Below, in pieces: positions 1-6,955 of a stretch of DNA of 64,000 nucleotides. The notes beneath the pieces were generated by a model. It was not told the origin of the DNA. It saw only the letters and a program-made list of their open reading frames with translations, and ran no database searches. The stretch covers positions 21,249-85,248 of the forward strand of contig NZ_KE384520.1 in assembly GCF_000426305.1 (NCBI RefSeq). The letters run 5' to 3'. Position 1 is the first letter of the stretch. The number at the start of each line of letters is the position of its first letter. Made by a program: the position numbers and the translations under genes. This DNA comes from Anaerovorax odorimutans DSM 5092. Its GTDB lineage: Bacteria > Bacillota > Clostridia > Peptostreptococcales > Anaerovoracaceae.

Positions 1-1
1 A

Positions 2-163
2 ATTGAACCATAACATAAGATGTATTTAAATGGTATTCTTTTTATTATTTCGGGTAGTGCATTAATATTGAACCTTAACATAAGATGTATTTAAATGAAT
101 TTCTGCTTGTATGAAAATCTGCTTTTAGTTCACATTGAAACATAACATAAGATGTATTAATAC
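2..163 (+). CRISPR. CRISPR array 1 (3 repeats, left end cut)
   Basis: There are three copies of the 30-bp repeat that starts ATTGAACCATAACATAAG and ends ATTTAAAT, at 2-31, 67-96 (one change, CCT for CCA) and 134-163. The last copy is degenerate at its 3' end. The spacers are 35 and 37 bp. A degenerate last repeat marks the leader-distal end, so the array reads on the plus strand and its leader lies left of the window; more repeats may lie there. Confidence 0.93.
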
Positions 164-324
164 TTCACTTTTTTAAACAAGCAGAATTAGTGTAAACAAA
201 AGGGGATAGTTTGATTTAAAATTAATTAGTATTAAATTTTTACTTGTTCATTTAGGAACAGTGAAACACTATCTTACATAATTAAGAAATATATATAAAA
301 ATTTATAAAAAGGAGCTGGTCTAG

Positions 325-3159
325 TTGAAAAAAAGAGATATCATGTCTGGTTTAGTGGCTTTCTTTATAATTTTAGGATTGTTTGCCGCTATACCAATAA
401 ATGCATTTGCTCTATCTATTGACATTGATGATTTAGATGTTTTGGCAACGCTCACTGCGCTAGCTAATACTGATCCAACCATATCAATTGATAATTCATC
501 CCTTAGTTATACGGAAAATGAAGATGCAACGCAGATAGATGCAAATGCAACTGCAAGCGATGCTGACGGAGATTGTGATTGGGACGGTGGTAATTTGACA
601 ATACGGATTACTTCAAATAATAAAGCTTCAGATGAGTTGAGTATTCCTATAGTTGGCAGTATTAATACTAATGGAATAAACTTACGAGATGGAACAACAG
701 TATTTGGAGCGCTTAACTCTTCTGGGGGGACTGTAACAAACAATACGGCGCTGACTATTACATTTAACAGTAATGCTACAAATGCGCTTGTACAACAGAC
801 ATTACGTGCAATATCATATAGAAGTACGTCTGAAAATCCTTCAACATCAAACAGAACAATAACGTTTACATTAACTGATGGAAACAGTGGCAGTGTTAGT
901 GATACACGTACTGTGGAGGTTTCGGCTGTAGATGATGCTCCAACGATAGTAACAAATGATGGCTTGACGTTGAATGAGGATGCAAGAGCCACGATTCCTT
1001 TAGATCTATTGAAAGCAGATGATGTGGATACAGATAATGCTACCCTAACATATACAGTAACATCAAGTCCATCAAATGGAAAATTAGAAAATACGGATAA
1101 CCCAGGAGTAGCTATAAGCAGTTTTACCCAGAAAAACTTAATTGATGGGAAAATACAATATGTACATGACGGAAGCAATACAACTTCAGACAGCTTTACC
1201 TTTAAAGTAAGTGATGGTACAAATGAATTAATAGGACAGACTTTTAGTATCACAATTAATGCTGTAGATGATGATGCTCCAACGATGACAACAAATAATG
1301 GCTTGGCATTAAATGAGGGCGCAACAGCGGCAATTCCTTTAGATATATTGGAATCAGATGATGAGGACACAGATAATGATATCCTAACATATATAATAAC
1401 ATCAAGCCCATTAAATGGACAATTAGAAAACACGGATAACCCAGGGATAAGCATAAATAATTTTACCCAACAAAACTTAATTGATGGCAAAATACAATAT
1501 GTACATGACGGAAGCAACACGACTTCAGACATCTTTATATTTAAAGTAAGTGATGGTACAAATGAATTAACAGGACAGGTTTTTCGTATAACAGTAAATC
1601 CAGGTGTTAATAGTACGATTAGCCCTATAACGGTGAACTTCGATAAAAATACATCAGCGCAATCCGATATTAACATAACAATGACACTTAATGGAAACAC
1701 GTTAAGTAATATTAAGAATGGAACAGATACGCTTACATCTGGTAAGGATTACACGGTATCAGGCAGTACGGTTATAATATCCAAAGCATATCTTGCAAAT
1801 CAACTAACAGGGAATGTAACCTTAACGTTTAATTTTAATATTGGTGATGCACAGACACTTTCAATTGTAGTAACTGATAGTACATCCTCTGGAAGCAGCA
1901 GTGGAGGTCATTCATCATCATCTAGTAGTGGGGAATCACAATCTGTGGGAACGTCTTCTTCCTTTACAAATTCTAAGGGTCAGACAGTGACCACAGTAAA
2001 CATTAATACTGCGAAATTGGATAAAGTGCTTGAAACAAAAACTGATAGACCTATAGTAACTATTCCGGTAATATCTAATTCAGATATTGCAATAGCAGAA
2101 TTAACTGGTCAAATGATCAAGAACATGGAATCAAAAGAAGCTGTCTTGGAAGTCAAGACTGTTTCTTCAACCTATACACTGCCGGCAGCGGAAATAAACA
2201 TGGAGTCTATTTCTGAGCAGTTAGGTGAAAGTGTAAACCTTTCGGATATTAAGGTTCAGATTCAAATTGCAGAGCCTTCTGCGGATGCCATTAAGGTAGT
2301 CGAAAACGCTGCCAAGGCAGGTAATTTTACCATTATGGTGCCAGCGGTAGAATTTAATATAAATTGTACCTATAACGGAAAATTGATTGATATCAGCAAG
2401 TTTAATTCTTATGTGGAAAGAACCATAGCAATTCCCGTGGAAGTGGATTTAGCCAAGATTACAAGCGCAGTTGTTATAGAACCTGATGGTACAGTACGGT
2501 CTGTACCAACTAAGGTAATTCAAGTGGATGGAAAATATTATGCAAAAATAAGTAGTTTAACCAACAGTATTTATACGGTGATATATAATCCCATTGATTT
2601 TGTAGATGTTGAAAACCACTGGGCAAAAGATTCCATCAATAATATGGGTTCCAAAATGATAATTTCAGGCGTAGGGAAAGGAAAATATAACCCAAACAGT
2701 GCTATTACTCGTGCAGAATTTGCAGCAATTTTAGTTCGAGCACTTGGACTTGAGACAACAACAGGTGAAAATCAGTTCATTGATTTGAAAAGTACAAATT
2801 GGTTCTGTGATTATGTTAATACCGCCAGCGAATACGGAATTATTAATGGAGAGAGTGAGGGTACATTTGCTCCAAATGATAAGATTACTCGAGAACAGGC
2901 TATGGTGATGATAGCCAGAGCAATGAAAATTACGGGTATTGAGCCCACAGTGACAGAAAGTGAGATCAGCACACTTTTGGCTGAATATACGGATGCACAG
3001 GGCACATCAAGCTATGCCAAGGCAGACGTTGCTTCCTGCTTGCAAACAGGGGTCATATCTGGGACGAGCAGTAGTACATTGGCTCCAAAGAATAATATCA
3101 CAAGGGCAGAAGTAGCGGTAATTGTAGAGCGATTATTGAAAAAATCAGAGTTAATATAA
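325..3159 (+). CDS. Secreted surface protein with cadherin-like repeats, X2-like module and SLH domains
   Basis: A signal peptide (Lys-Lys-Arg, then a hydrophobic stretch to about residue 30) is followed by a beta-rich region. This includes two near-identical repeats of about 100 residues (roughly 210-425) with Asp/Asn-rich loops typical of cadherin/CSPG-like folds. Next come an X2-like immunoglobulin module (about 428-520), a Ser/Gly-rich linker, a mixed region, and SLH domains from about residue 755 to the end (VENHWAKDSI, then ITRAEFAAILVRAL). SLH domains anchor proteins to cell-wall secondary polymers, so this is probably a wall-attached adhesin or S-layer-associated protein; the ligand is unknown. 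The TTG start at 325 is chosen because AGGAG lies 9 nt upstream and it includes the basic n-region of the signal peptide. ATG at 343 is an alternative. Confidence 0.85.
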   Translation: MKKRDIMSGLVAFFIILGLFAAIPINAFALSIDIDDLDVLATLTALANTDPTISIDNSSLSYTENEDATQIDANATASDADGDCDWDGGNLTIRITSNNKASDELSIPIVGSINTNGINLRDGTTVFGALNSSGGTVTNNTALTITFNSNATNALVQQTLRAISYRSTSENPSTSNRTITFTLTDGNSGSVSDTRTVEVSAVDDAPTIVTNDGLTLNEDARATIPLDLLKADDVDTDNATLTYTVTSSPSNGKLENTDNPGVAISSFTQKNLIDGKIQYVHDGSNTTSDSFTFKVSDGTNELIGQTFSITINAVDDDAPTMTTNNGLALNEGATAAIPLDILESDDEDTDNDILTYIITSSPLNGQLENTDNPGISINNFTQQNLIDGKIQYVHDGSNTTSDIFIFKVSDGTNELTGQVFRITVNPGVNSTISPITVNFDKNTSAQSDINITMTLNGNTLSNIKNGTDTLTSGKDYTVSGSTVIISKAYLANQLTGNVTLTFNFNIGDAQTLSIVVTDSTSSGSSSGGHSSSSSSGESQSVGTSSSFTNSKGQTVTTVNINTAKLDKVLETKTDRPIVTIPVISNSDIAIAELTGQMIKNMESKEAVLEVKTVSSTYTLPAAEINMESISEQLGESVNLSDIKVQIQIAEPSADAIKVVENAAKAGNFTIMVPAVEFNINCTYNGKLIDISKFNSYVERTIAIPVEVDLAKITSAVVIEPDGTVRSVPTKVIQVDGKYYAKISSLTNSIYTVIYNPIDFVDVENHWAKDSINNMGSKMIISGVGKGKYNPNSAITRAEFAAILVRALGLETTTGENQFIDLKSTNWFCDYVNTASEYGIINGESEGTFAPNDKITREQAMVMIARAMKITGIEPTVTESEISTLLAEYTDAQGTSSYAKADVASCLQTGVISGTSSSTLAPKNNITRAEVAVIVERLLKKSELI

Positions 3160-3174
3160 GTTTATGTATTATAG

Positions 3175-3210
3175 ACACCGTTTTGGGTCAACCAAAACGG
3201 TGTTTGTCTT
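3175..3210 (+). terminator. Rho-independent terminator after the SLH gene
   Basis: A perfect 12-bp stem (ACACCGTTTTGG, 3175-3186; its complement at 3192-3203) with a 5-nt loop is followed by a T-rich tail. It lies 15 bp after the stop codon. Confidence 0.9.
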
Positions 3211-3277
3211 AGCTGAGAAGTTCAAGGGTTACAAGAGAAATGAACCTTTTTAGATTTAATCTAAAGAATTGAGTTGG

Positions 3278-3357
3278 GTTGGTAAATTTTTAATAAAACC
3301 TTGAAATTTCAATAAAAAGTGGTATTATTAAAATTAAGAAATGGCATATTTGCAGGC
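3278..3357 (+). promoter_or_regulatory. CRISPR leader of array 2
   Basis: This ~80-bp segment begins with GGTTGGTAAATTTTTAATAA and ends directly at the first repeat. It recurs almost unchanged before arrays 3, 4, 5 and 6. It contains a promoter-like pair: TTGAAA at 3301-3306, a 16-bp gap, then TATTAT at 3323-3328. This would start the pre-crRNA close to the first repeat. Confidence 0.8.
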
Positions 3358-3518
3358 ATTGAACCATAACATAAGATGTATTTAAATTAGTTTTGTTATA
3401 AAAGCGTTGTCAGTATTAACACATTGAACCATAACATAAGATGTATTTAAATAAAGTAAAATGATTAACGTAAGATATATGGATTTCAATTGAACCATAA
3501 CATAAGATGTATTTAGTG
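3358..3518 (+). CRISPR. CRISPR array 2 (3 repeats, 2 spacers)
   Basis: Repeats lie at 3358-3387, 3423-3452 and 3489-3518; the last is degenerate at its 3' end (TTTAGTG instead of TTTAAAT). The spacers are 35 and 36 bp. The leader is immediately upstream, so transcription is on the plus strand. No match to either spacer was seen elsewhere in the window. Confidence 0.97.
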
Positions 3519-3529
3519 ACTTTTTTATT

Positions 3530-3575
3530 ATAAAATTTTGAACAAAGTGGCGTTATTTATATTAAGTAATAAGGA
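3530..3575 (+). promoter_or_regulatory. Probable promoter of the acetyltransferase gene, resembling a decayed CRISPR leader
   Basis: Between array 2 and the GNAT gene lies a TTTTGAAC element followed by AAAGTGGCGTTATTTATATT. The CRISPR leaders carry CCTTGAAA and then AAAGTGGTATTATTAAAATT, so the order and much of the sequence agree. An AAGGAG ribosome binding site and the ATG follow. The alignment is by eye and contains a short deletion. Confidence 0.4.
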
Positions 3576-3581
3576 GTTTAT

Positions 3582-4016
3582 ATGATTATTAAGAATATAG
3601 AAAAAGACAAGGTATGTGACGCATTATTATTAATTGAAAAAACATTTATGGAGTATGAGGCTTCAGAGTATTCAAAAGAAGGTATCAGTACTTTTAAGGA
3701 ATTCTTGTATGATGAAAATTCAATTAAAGACCTTGAATTCTTTGGTGCATACATTGAGAGTAAACTTGTAGGTGTTATTGCTACTAGAAATAATGGAAGT
3801 CATATTACTTTGTTTTTTGTAGATGGAAAATATCATAAGCGGGGTATTGGCAAAGCACTTTTTAAACAGGCTCTCAAAAATGGAAAAACAAATACAATTA
3901 CTGTAAATTCCTCAACTTATGCTGTTGATATTTACAGACATTTAGGTTTTATTCCTGATTCTGATGAACAGATAAAGGATGGTATACGATATACACCAAT
4001 GACATATACAAAATAA
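3582..4016 (+). CDS. GNAT-family N-acetyltransferase
   Basis: A 144-residue single-domain protein, the usual size for a GNAT. Around residues 86-97 is the acetyl-CoA pyrophosphate-binding motif (KYHKRGIGKALF, matching Q/R-x-x-G-x-G/A), followed by a helix. A C-terminal strand with IYRHLGFIP is typical of the family. The beta-4 strand before the motif is ITLFFVDGKY. The acceptor substrate cannot be told from sequence. It stands alone between CRISPR arrays 2 and 3, with AAGGAG 7 nt before the ATG, so it is an isolated cargo gene. A drug- or metabolite-modifying role is possible but not shown. Confidence 0.88.
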   Translation: MIIKNIEKDKVCDALLLIEKTFMEYEASEYSKEGISTFKEFLYDENSIKDLEFFGAYIESKLVGVIATRNNGSHITLFFVDGKYHKRGIGKALFKQALKNGKTNTITVNSSTYAVDIYRHLGFIPDSDEQIKDGIRYTPMTYTK

Positions 4017-4146
4017 GCATAATCGTAAACTAAAAAACTTGAATTTATCCATAGTAATTTAAATAAATTATCCCTACATACATTTTGTATTAATGATATA
4101 CATTTTTCATTTAATAAAATTATTTTACCAAGTGGCTAATATATTC

Positions 4147-4190
4147 AAAGTATTGTAACTTAAGTAATTTCAATGGTTATAAACACTTAT
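4147..4190 (+). terminator. Hairpin upstream of the array 3 leader
   Basis: An imperfect inverted repeat (AAAGTATTGTAAC ... GGTTATAAACACTT) is the array-3 version of a hairpin that recurs before the leaders of arrays 4, 5 and 6. In those copies a T-run follows, so it is probably a terminator shielding the leader from upstream transcription. This copy is the weakest. Confidence 0.45.
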
Positions 4191-4217
4191 TTAAATTTAA
4201 TCTTAAAAATAGGTTAA

Positions 4218-4298
4218 GGCTGGTAAATTTTTAATAAAACCTTGAAATTTCAAAGAAAAGTGGTATTATTAAATTTAGCAAATGGCATATTTACAGGC
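4218..4298 (+). promoter_or_regulatory. CRISPR leader of array 3
   Basis: This is the same leader as before array 2, with a few substitutions (AAAGAAAAGTGGTATTATT in place of AATAAAAAGTGGTATTATT). It ends at the first repeat and keeps the TTGAAA/TATTAT promoter-like pair. Confidence 0.78.
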
Positions 4299-4395
4299 AT
4301 TGAACCATAACATAAGATGTATTTAAATTCTATTATTTTTCTTTCCACATCTTCAATTTCAATTCATTGAACCATAACATAAGATGTATTTTTGT
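4299..4395 (+). CRISPR. CRISPR array 3 (2 repeats, 1 spacer)
   Basis: Repeats lie at 4299-4328 and 4366-4395 (3' end degenerate, ATTTTTGT), with a single 37-bp spacer. The leader precedes it directly. This is a minimal array. Confidence 0.95.
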
Positions 4396-4398
4396 TGC

Positions 4399-4427
4399 AG
4401 GTGGATTCTACATTCACCTTATTTTTT
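4399..4427. terminator. Terminator between array 3 and the convergent small gene
   Basis: An imperfect hairpin (AGGTGGAT ... ATTCACCT) is followed by TTATTTTTT. It lies between the plus-strand array and the minus-strand gene ending at 4457, so it could serve either. Confidence 0.6.
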
Positions 4428-4456
4428 ATCCTTTTATTTATTTTGACATATAAATA

Positions 4457-4708
4457 TCATTTTTCTTCATGTGCTTCTTCATCTTTAGCTTGTTTATAAA
4501 GAATCATAATCAACATAATATAATCTTCTTTTTCACACGCTTCCTCAGTTAGTCTTTCTATTTCTTGATCTGTAAGTTCTTCCCCTTGTGCGAACTGATC
4601 TACCGTTTCAATATTTTTTACTAGCCAACAAACTGCCTGCTGTGCCTTGTATGGCAGATTTCTTATTAGCTTTTCAATCTGTTTTATTCTTTGTTCTTTC
4701 TCATTCAT
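4457..4708 (-). CDS. Small acidic helical protein divergent from an XRE regulator
   Basis: An 83-residue protein, MNEKEQRIKQIEKLI onwards, predicted nearly all helical and rich in Glu/Lys. The ATG at 4708 (minus strand) is preferred over a longer ORF because GAGGAG lies about 10 nt upstream of it and the extra N-terminus would overlap the operator. I recognise no family. It is divergent from the XRE regulator gene, with a palindromic operator-like site between them. This resembles toxin-antitoxin or phage-type switch loci, but no toxin fold is evident, so the assignment is open. Confidence 0.65.
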   Translation of the reverse strand: MNEKEQRIKQIEKLIRNLPYKAQQAVCWLVKNIETVDQFAQGEELTDQEIERLTEEACEKEDYIMLIMILYKQAKDEEAHEEK

Positions 4709-4730
4709 AACAAGATCACTCCTCTTATTT

Positions 4731-4762
4731 ATAATATTGGAATGTATATATTCCAATATTAT
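4731..4762. promoter_or_regulatory. Palindromic operator between divergent genes
   Basis: A 13-bp arm ATAATATTGGAAT (4731-4743) is mirrored exactly by ATTCCAATATTAT (4750-4762). A partial second copy (CATATATTCCAAAAT) lies at 4795-4810, just before the XRE gene's ribosome binding site. This is the expected position for autoregulation by the adjacent HTH protein. Confidence 0.65.
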
Positions 4763-4831
4763 CACAAACAATTAGGTAAAATCAATAATGTAATGCATAT
4801 ATTCCAAAATAAATTTTTAGGAGGATCTTTC

Positions 4832-5071
4832 ATGTCAAATAAAATTAAACAAGATATTTCTATTGGTGCTAATTTGAGACGGCTTCGAAAGGATTCAAAA
4901 TTATCTCAAGAAGAAGTTGCTGCTAAACTGGAACTTATGGGACTTTCAATCAGCAGGGAAATTATTTCTCAAATGGAACTAGGTCATTATAGTATTAGAG
5001 TTAGTGTGCTGTTGGCTTTAAAACAGATTTACAATGTTGATACCTTTGACGAATTTTTCAAAGATATATAA
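4832..5071 (+). CDS. XRE-family helix-turn-helix transcriptional regulator
   Basis: A 79-residue protein that is essentially one Cro/CI-type HTH domain. It has the helix pair LRRLRKDSKLSQEEVAAKL, then a recognition region ISREIISQMELGHYSIR, and a final helix. The ATG at 4832 is chosen because AGGAGG lies 7 nt upstream; a longer upstream reading would run through the operator. It is probably an autoregulator of the divergent pair, binding the palindrome at 4731-4762. An antitoxin-like role is possible. Confidence 0.85.
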   Translation: MSNKIKQDISIGANLRRLRKDSKLSQEEVAAKLELMGLSISREIISQMELGHYSIRVSVLLALKQIYNVDTFDEFFKDI

Positions 5072-5146
5072 ATTTTTTTGACTAATGTTTGATTTACAAT
5101 ATTTTTCATACTGGTTTTGAATTTCAAGATTAAATTCCTCATTATT

Positions 5147-5176
5147 ATTAAACCAAAGCATAAGATTTCTTTAGAT
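5147..5176 (+). repeat. Isolated degenerate CRISPR repeat
   Basis: By hand alignment 24 of 30 positions match the array consensus (ATTAAACCAAAGCATAAGAT onwards). No intact repeat or leader is adjacent. It looks like the eroded distal end of an array. The rest of the gap 5072-5486 holds only a hairpin and the cas6 promoter region. Confidence 0.55.
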
Positions 5177-5210
5177 ATTCACGGCTTATTCATATAAACA
5201 TATCAAATTC

Positions 5211-5240
5211 ACCGTACGGCTTAGTTTGTACGGTTTCTTC
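5211..5240 (+). terminator. Probable terminator downstream of the XRE gene
   Basis: A perfect 7-bp stem ACCGTAC / GTACGGT with a 10-nt loop is followed by TTTCTTC. The stem is short, but the GC-rich hairpin stands out in an AT-rich gap. Confidence 0.5.
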
Positions 5241-5421
5241 AACTGCAATAATTTTGGAGGTTTCAAGAAAATAGAATAAATTTTATGTTGATCTTATAAA
5301 TTTCCCTTTTAAATTTTGGGGATGATTTTTTAAAAAATAACTTCTTGCTGCATGAAATAAAATAATAGTTATATTAAATATAATATTTTATACCAAAATA
5401 TTCCACAAATTTATACAAAAT

Positions 5422-5431
5422 ATGGTAGAAT
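5422..5431 (+). promoter_or_regulatory. Extended -10 promoter of the first cas6 operon
   Basis: ATGGTAGAAT matches an extended -10 (TGn then TAGAAT). The second cas6 has the near-identical ATGGTAAAAT at 24410-24419. A clear -35 is not visible here. Confidence 0.45.
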
Positions 5432-5486
5432 ATTAAACAAGAGAAAGAAAATTAGGAAATTTTTCAGGGTAAAGGGAGGGAGATAA

Positions 5487-6176
5487 TTGAAATTTATCGA
5501 ATTAGTAGTTACCGTAATTCTAAAAAAAGATATTTATTTCGCAGACAGCGGATATGTTATAGGTAAAAATATAAATAAACTTATGCTGTTAGACAAAGAT
5601 TTAAGAGAATTACATGTTAAAAAGCAATATAAAAATTATGTATTTAATAGCTTTTATCCACTGGAAAAGGACAAGCTTTATAAAAAGGGCAAGGCATATG
5701 TCTTTAAAATAAGAGGATTAGACGATGAGTTTATGAAGAAAGTACATAAATACTTAAAAGTATTGGATAGTGATGATTTTGATGTTATTTCGGCAGCATT
5801 TGAAGAAATAGAACAAGGTAACATCCGAGAACTATATACACTTACCCCGGTAATTATAACTATAGATGATAGACCTTGGCTTCAAAATAATGATTTACAT
5901 TTATTTATAGACAGGCTGGAATCGAATCTTGAAAAAAAATATAAAAGCTTTTTTAACGAGAGTATTGATATAAAAGGAAAGCTTATAGAAAATATTAGAT
6001 TTAAAAATAAAGTTCCCATGTCTTTTAACTATAAAAATGTAAAACTTCTTGGAAATAAAATCAGTATAGATGTTAAAGAAAATATTGAAGCACAAAAAAC
6101 AGCATTCCTTGCTTTAGCAGTAGGAATTGGAGAAAAGAATTCTGCTGTGGGAGCAGGCTTTTGTAATAGAAAATAA
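5487..6176 (+). CDS. cas6: CRISPR pre-crRNA endoribonuclease Cas6
   Basis: A 229-residue RAMP-fold protein. The C-terminal Gly-rich loop typical of Cas6 is present (GIGEKNSAVGAGF), as is the internal KNYVFNSFYPLEKDKLYKKG block shared with the second Cas6 of this window. Cas6 cuts the repeat RNA to release crRNAs with an 8-nt repeat tag, here expected to be AUUUAAAU. The TTG start at 5487 is supported by GGGAGGGAG 5-6 nt upstream. It is the first gene of a long plus-strand cas operon, with cmr1 64 bp downstream. The catalytic His cannot be assigned by eye. Confidence 0.9.
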   Translation: MKFIELVVTVILKKDIYFADSGYVIGKNINKLMLLDKDLRELHVKKQYKNYVFNSFYPLEKDKLYKKGKAYVFKIRGLDDEFMKKVHKYLKVLDSDDFDVISAAFEEIEQGNIRELYTLTPVIITIDDRPWLQNNDLHLFIDRLESNLEKKYKSFFNESIDIKGKLIENIRFKNKVPMSFNYKNVKLLGNKISIDVKENIEAQKTAFLALAVGIGEKNSAVGAGFCNRK

Positions 6177-6240
6177 TGCAGTTTAAATTTGTTTAATATG
6201 TATCTAAGTGATAGTTTTTATATATAGAGGTGGTGTAAAA

Positions 6241-6897
6241 TTGCAAAAGATAAAAATAAAATTAAAACTATTATCTGACATGTACAGTCATGGTGATAAT
6301 ATGGAAAAAGCAGAGTTTAGAATAACTGAATTAAAAGCACTTATGAGAAATACATTCAGAGAAATATATAGTTTTAAAAATTTGAAAGATATGATAGAAA
6401 AAGAAGGAGCTTTATTTGGAAATACTAAGCATAAATCTCCTGTATCATTTAGACTAAAGTCTATAGTACCTAAAGAGAAACAAGATTCTAGTTACTTAAG
6501 GACTAATACAGAAGTAACTTTATATATGATGATAGATGATTTTAATTCTGATAGTTATGAATTTTATCTTTATTTATTAATACAATCGTCTATATTAGGA
6601 GGACTGGGAAAAGATTGTAAAAAAGGTAAAGGTAGATTTAAAATTGAAAAAGTTGAGATAGAGGGAAAAAGTAAGTATGAAAATTTGTTAAATATGGAAC
6701 ACATAGATTTTTTGAAAAACTACAACGATTTACAATATAACATAAAGAGTGAAACTATTAGATTAAGGAAAATAAAAAAATCAACTGATACTATCGTCAC
6801 TTATGAACCATTAGTAGAAGATTTAAAGTTTCCTTATTTAAAAGAAATATCTTTTGCTAAAGATTTTCCAAAAAAGATATACAATAATGATTTCTAA
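6241..6897 (+). CDS. cmr1: Type III-B RAMP protein Cmr1
   Basis: The N-terminus (KIKLKLLSDMYSHGDN, then ELKALMRNTFREI) matches the Cmr1 pattern of a RAMP strand followed by the conserved R-x-x-x-L-K-A-x-M-R region. A Gly-rich loop (SSILGGLGKDCKKGKGRFKI) lies near residue 120. Cmr1 caps the Cmr effector at the end distal to the crRNA 5' tag and helps capture target RNA. I choose the TTG at 6241, with GAGGTGGTG 5 nt upstream, over an upstream ATG at 6208 that lacks a ribosome binding site and would add residues before the RAMP strand. The product is 218 residues. Confidence 0.88.
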   Translation: MQKIKIKLKLLSDMYSHGDNMEKAEFRITELKALMRNTFREIYSFKNLKDMIEKEGALFGNTKHKSPVSFRLKSIVPKEKQDSSYLRTNTEVTLYMMIDDFNSDSYEFYLYLLIQSSILGGLGKDCKKGKGRFKIEKVEIEGKSKYENLLNMEHIDFLKNYNDLQYNIKSETIRLRKIKKSTDTIVTYEPLVEDLKFPYLKEISFAKDFPKKIYNNDF

Positions 6898-6955
6898 TTA
6901 ACTTCTTACAAGAATAACCAAATAATAAAAGTCATATAGGGGAAGGAAAAATATA

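Noticed and set aside
507-1700. 397-codon minus-strand ORF opposite the first SLH gene
   Set aside because: It mirrors the repeats of the plus-strand gene, lacks a ribosome binding site and encodes a low-complexity hydrophobic product. The plus-strand frame has a signal peptide and SLH domains.
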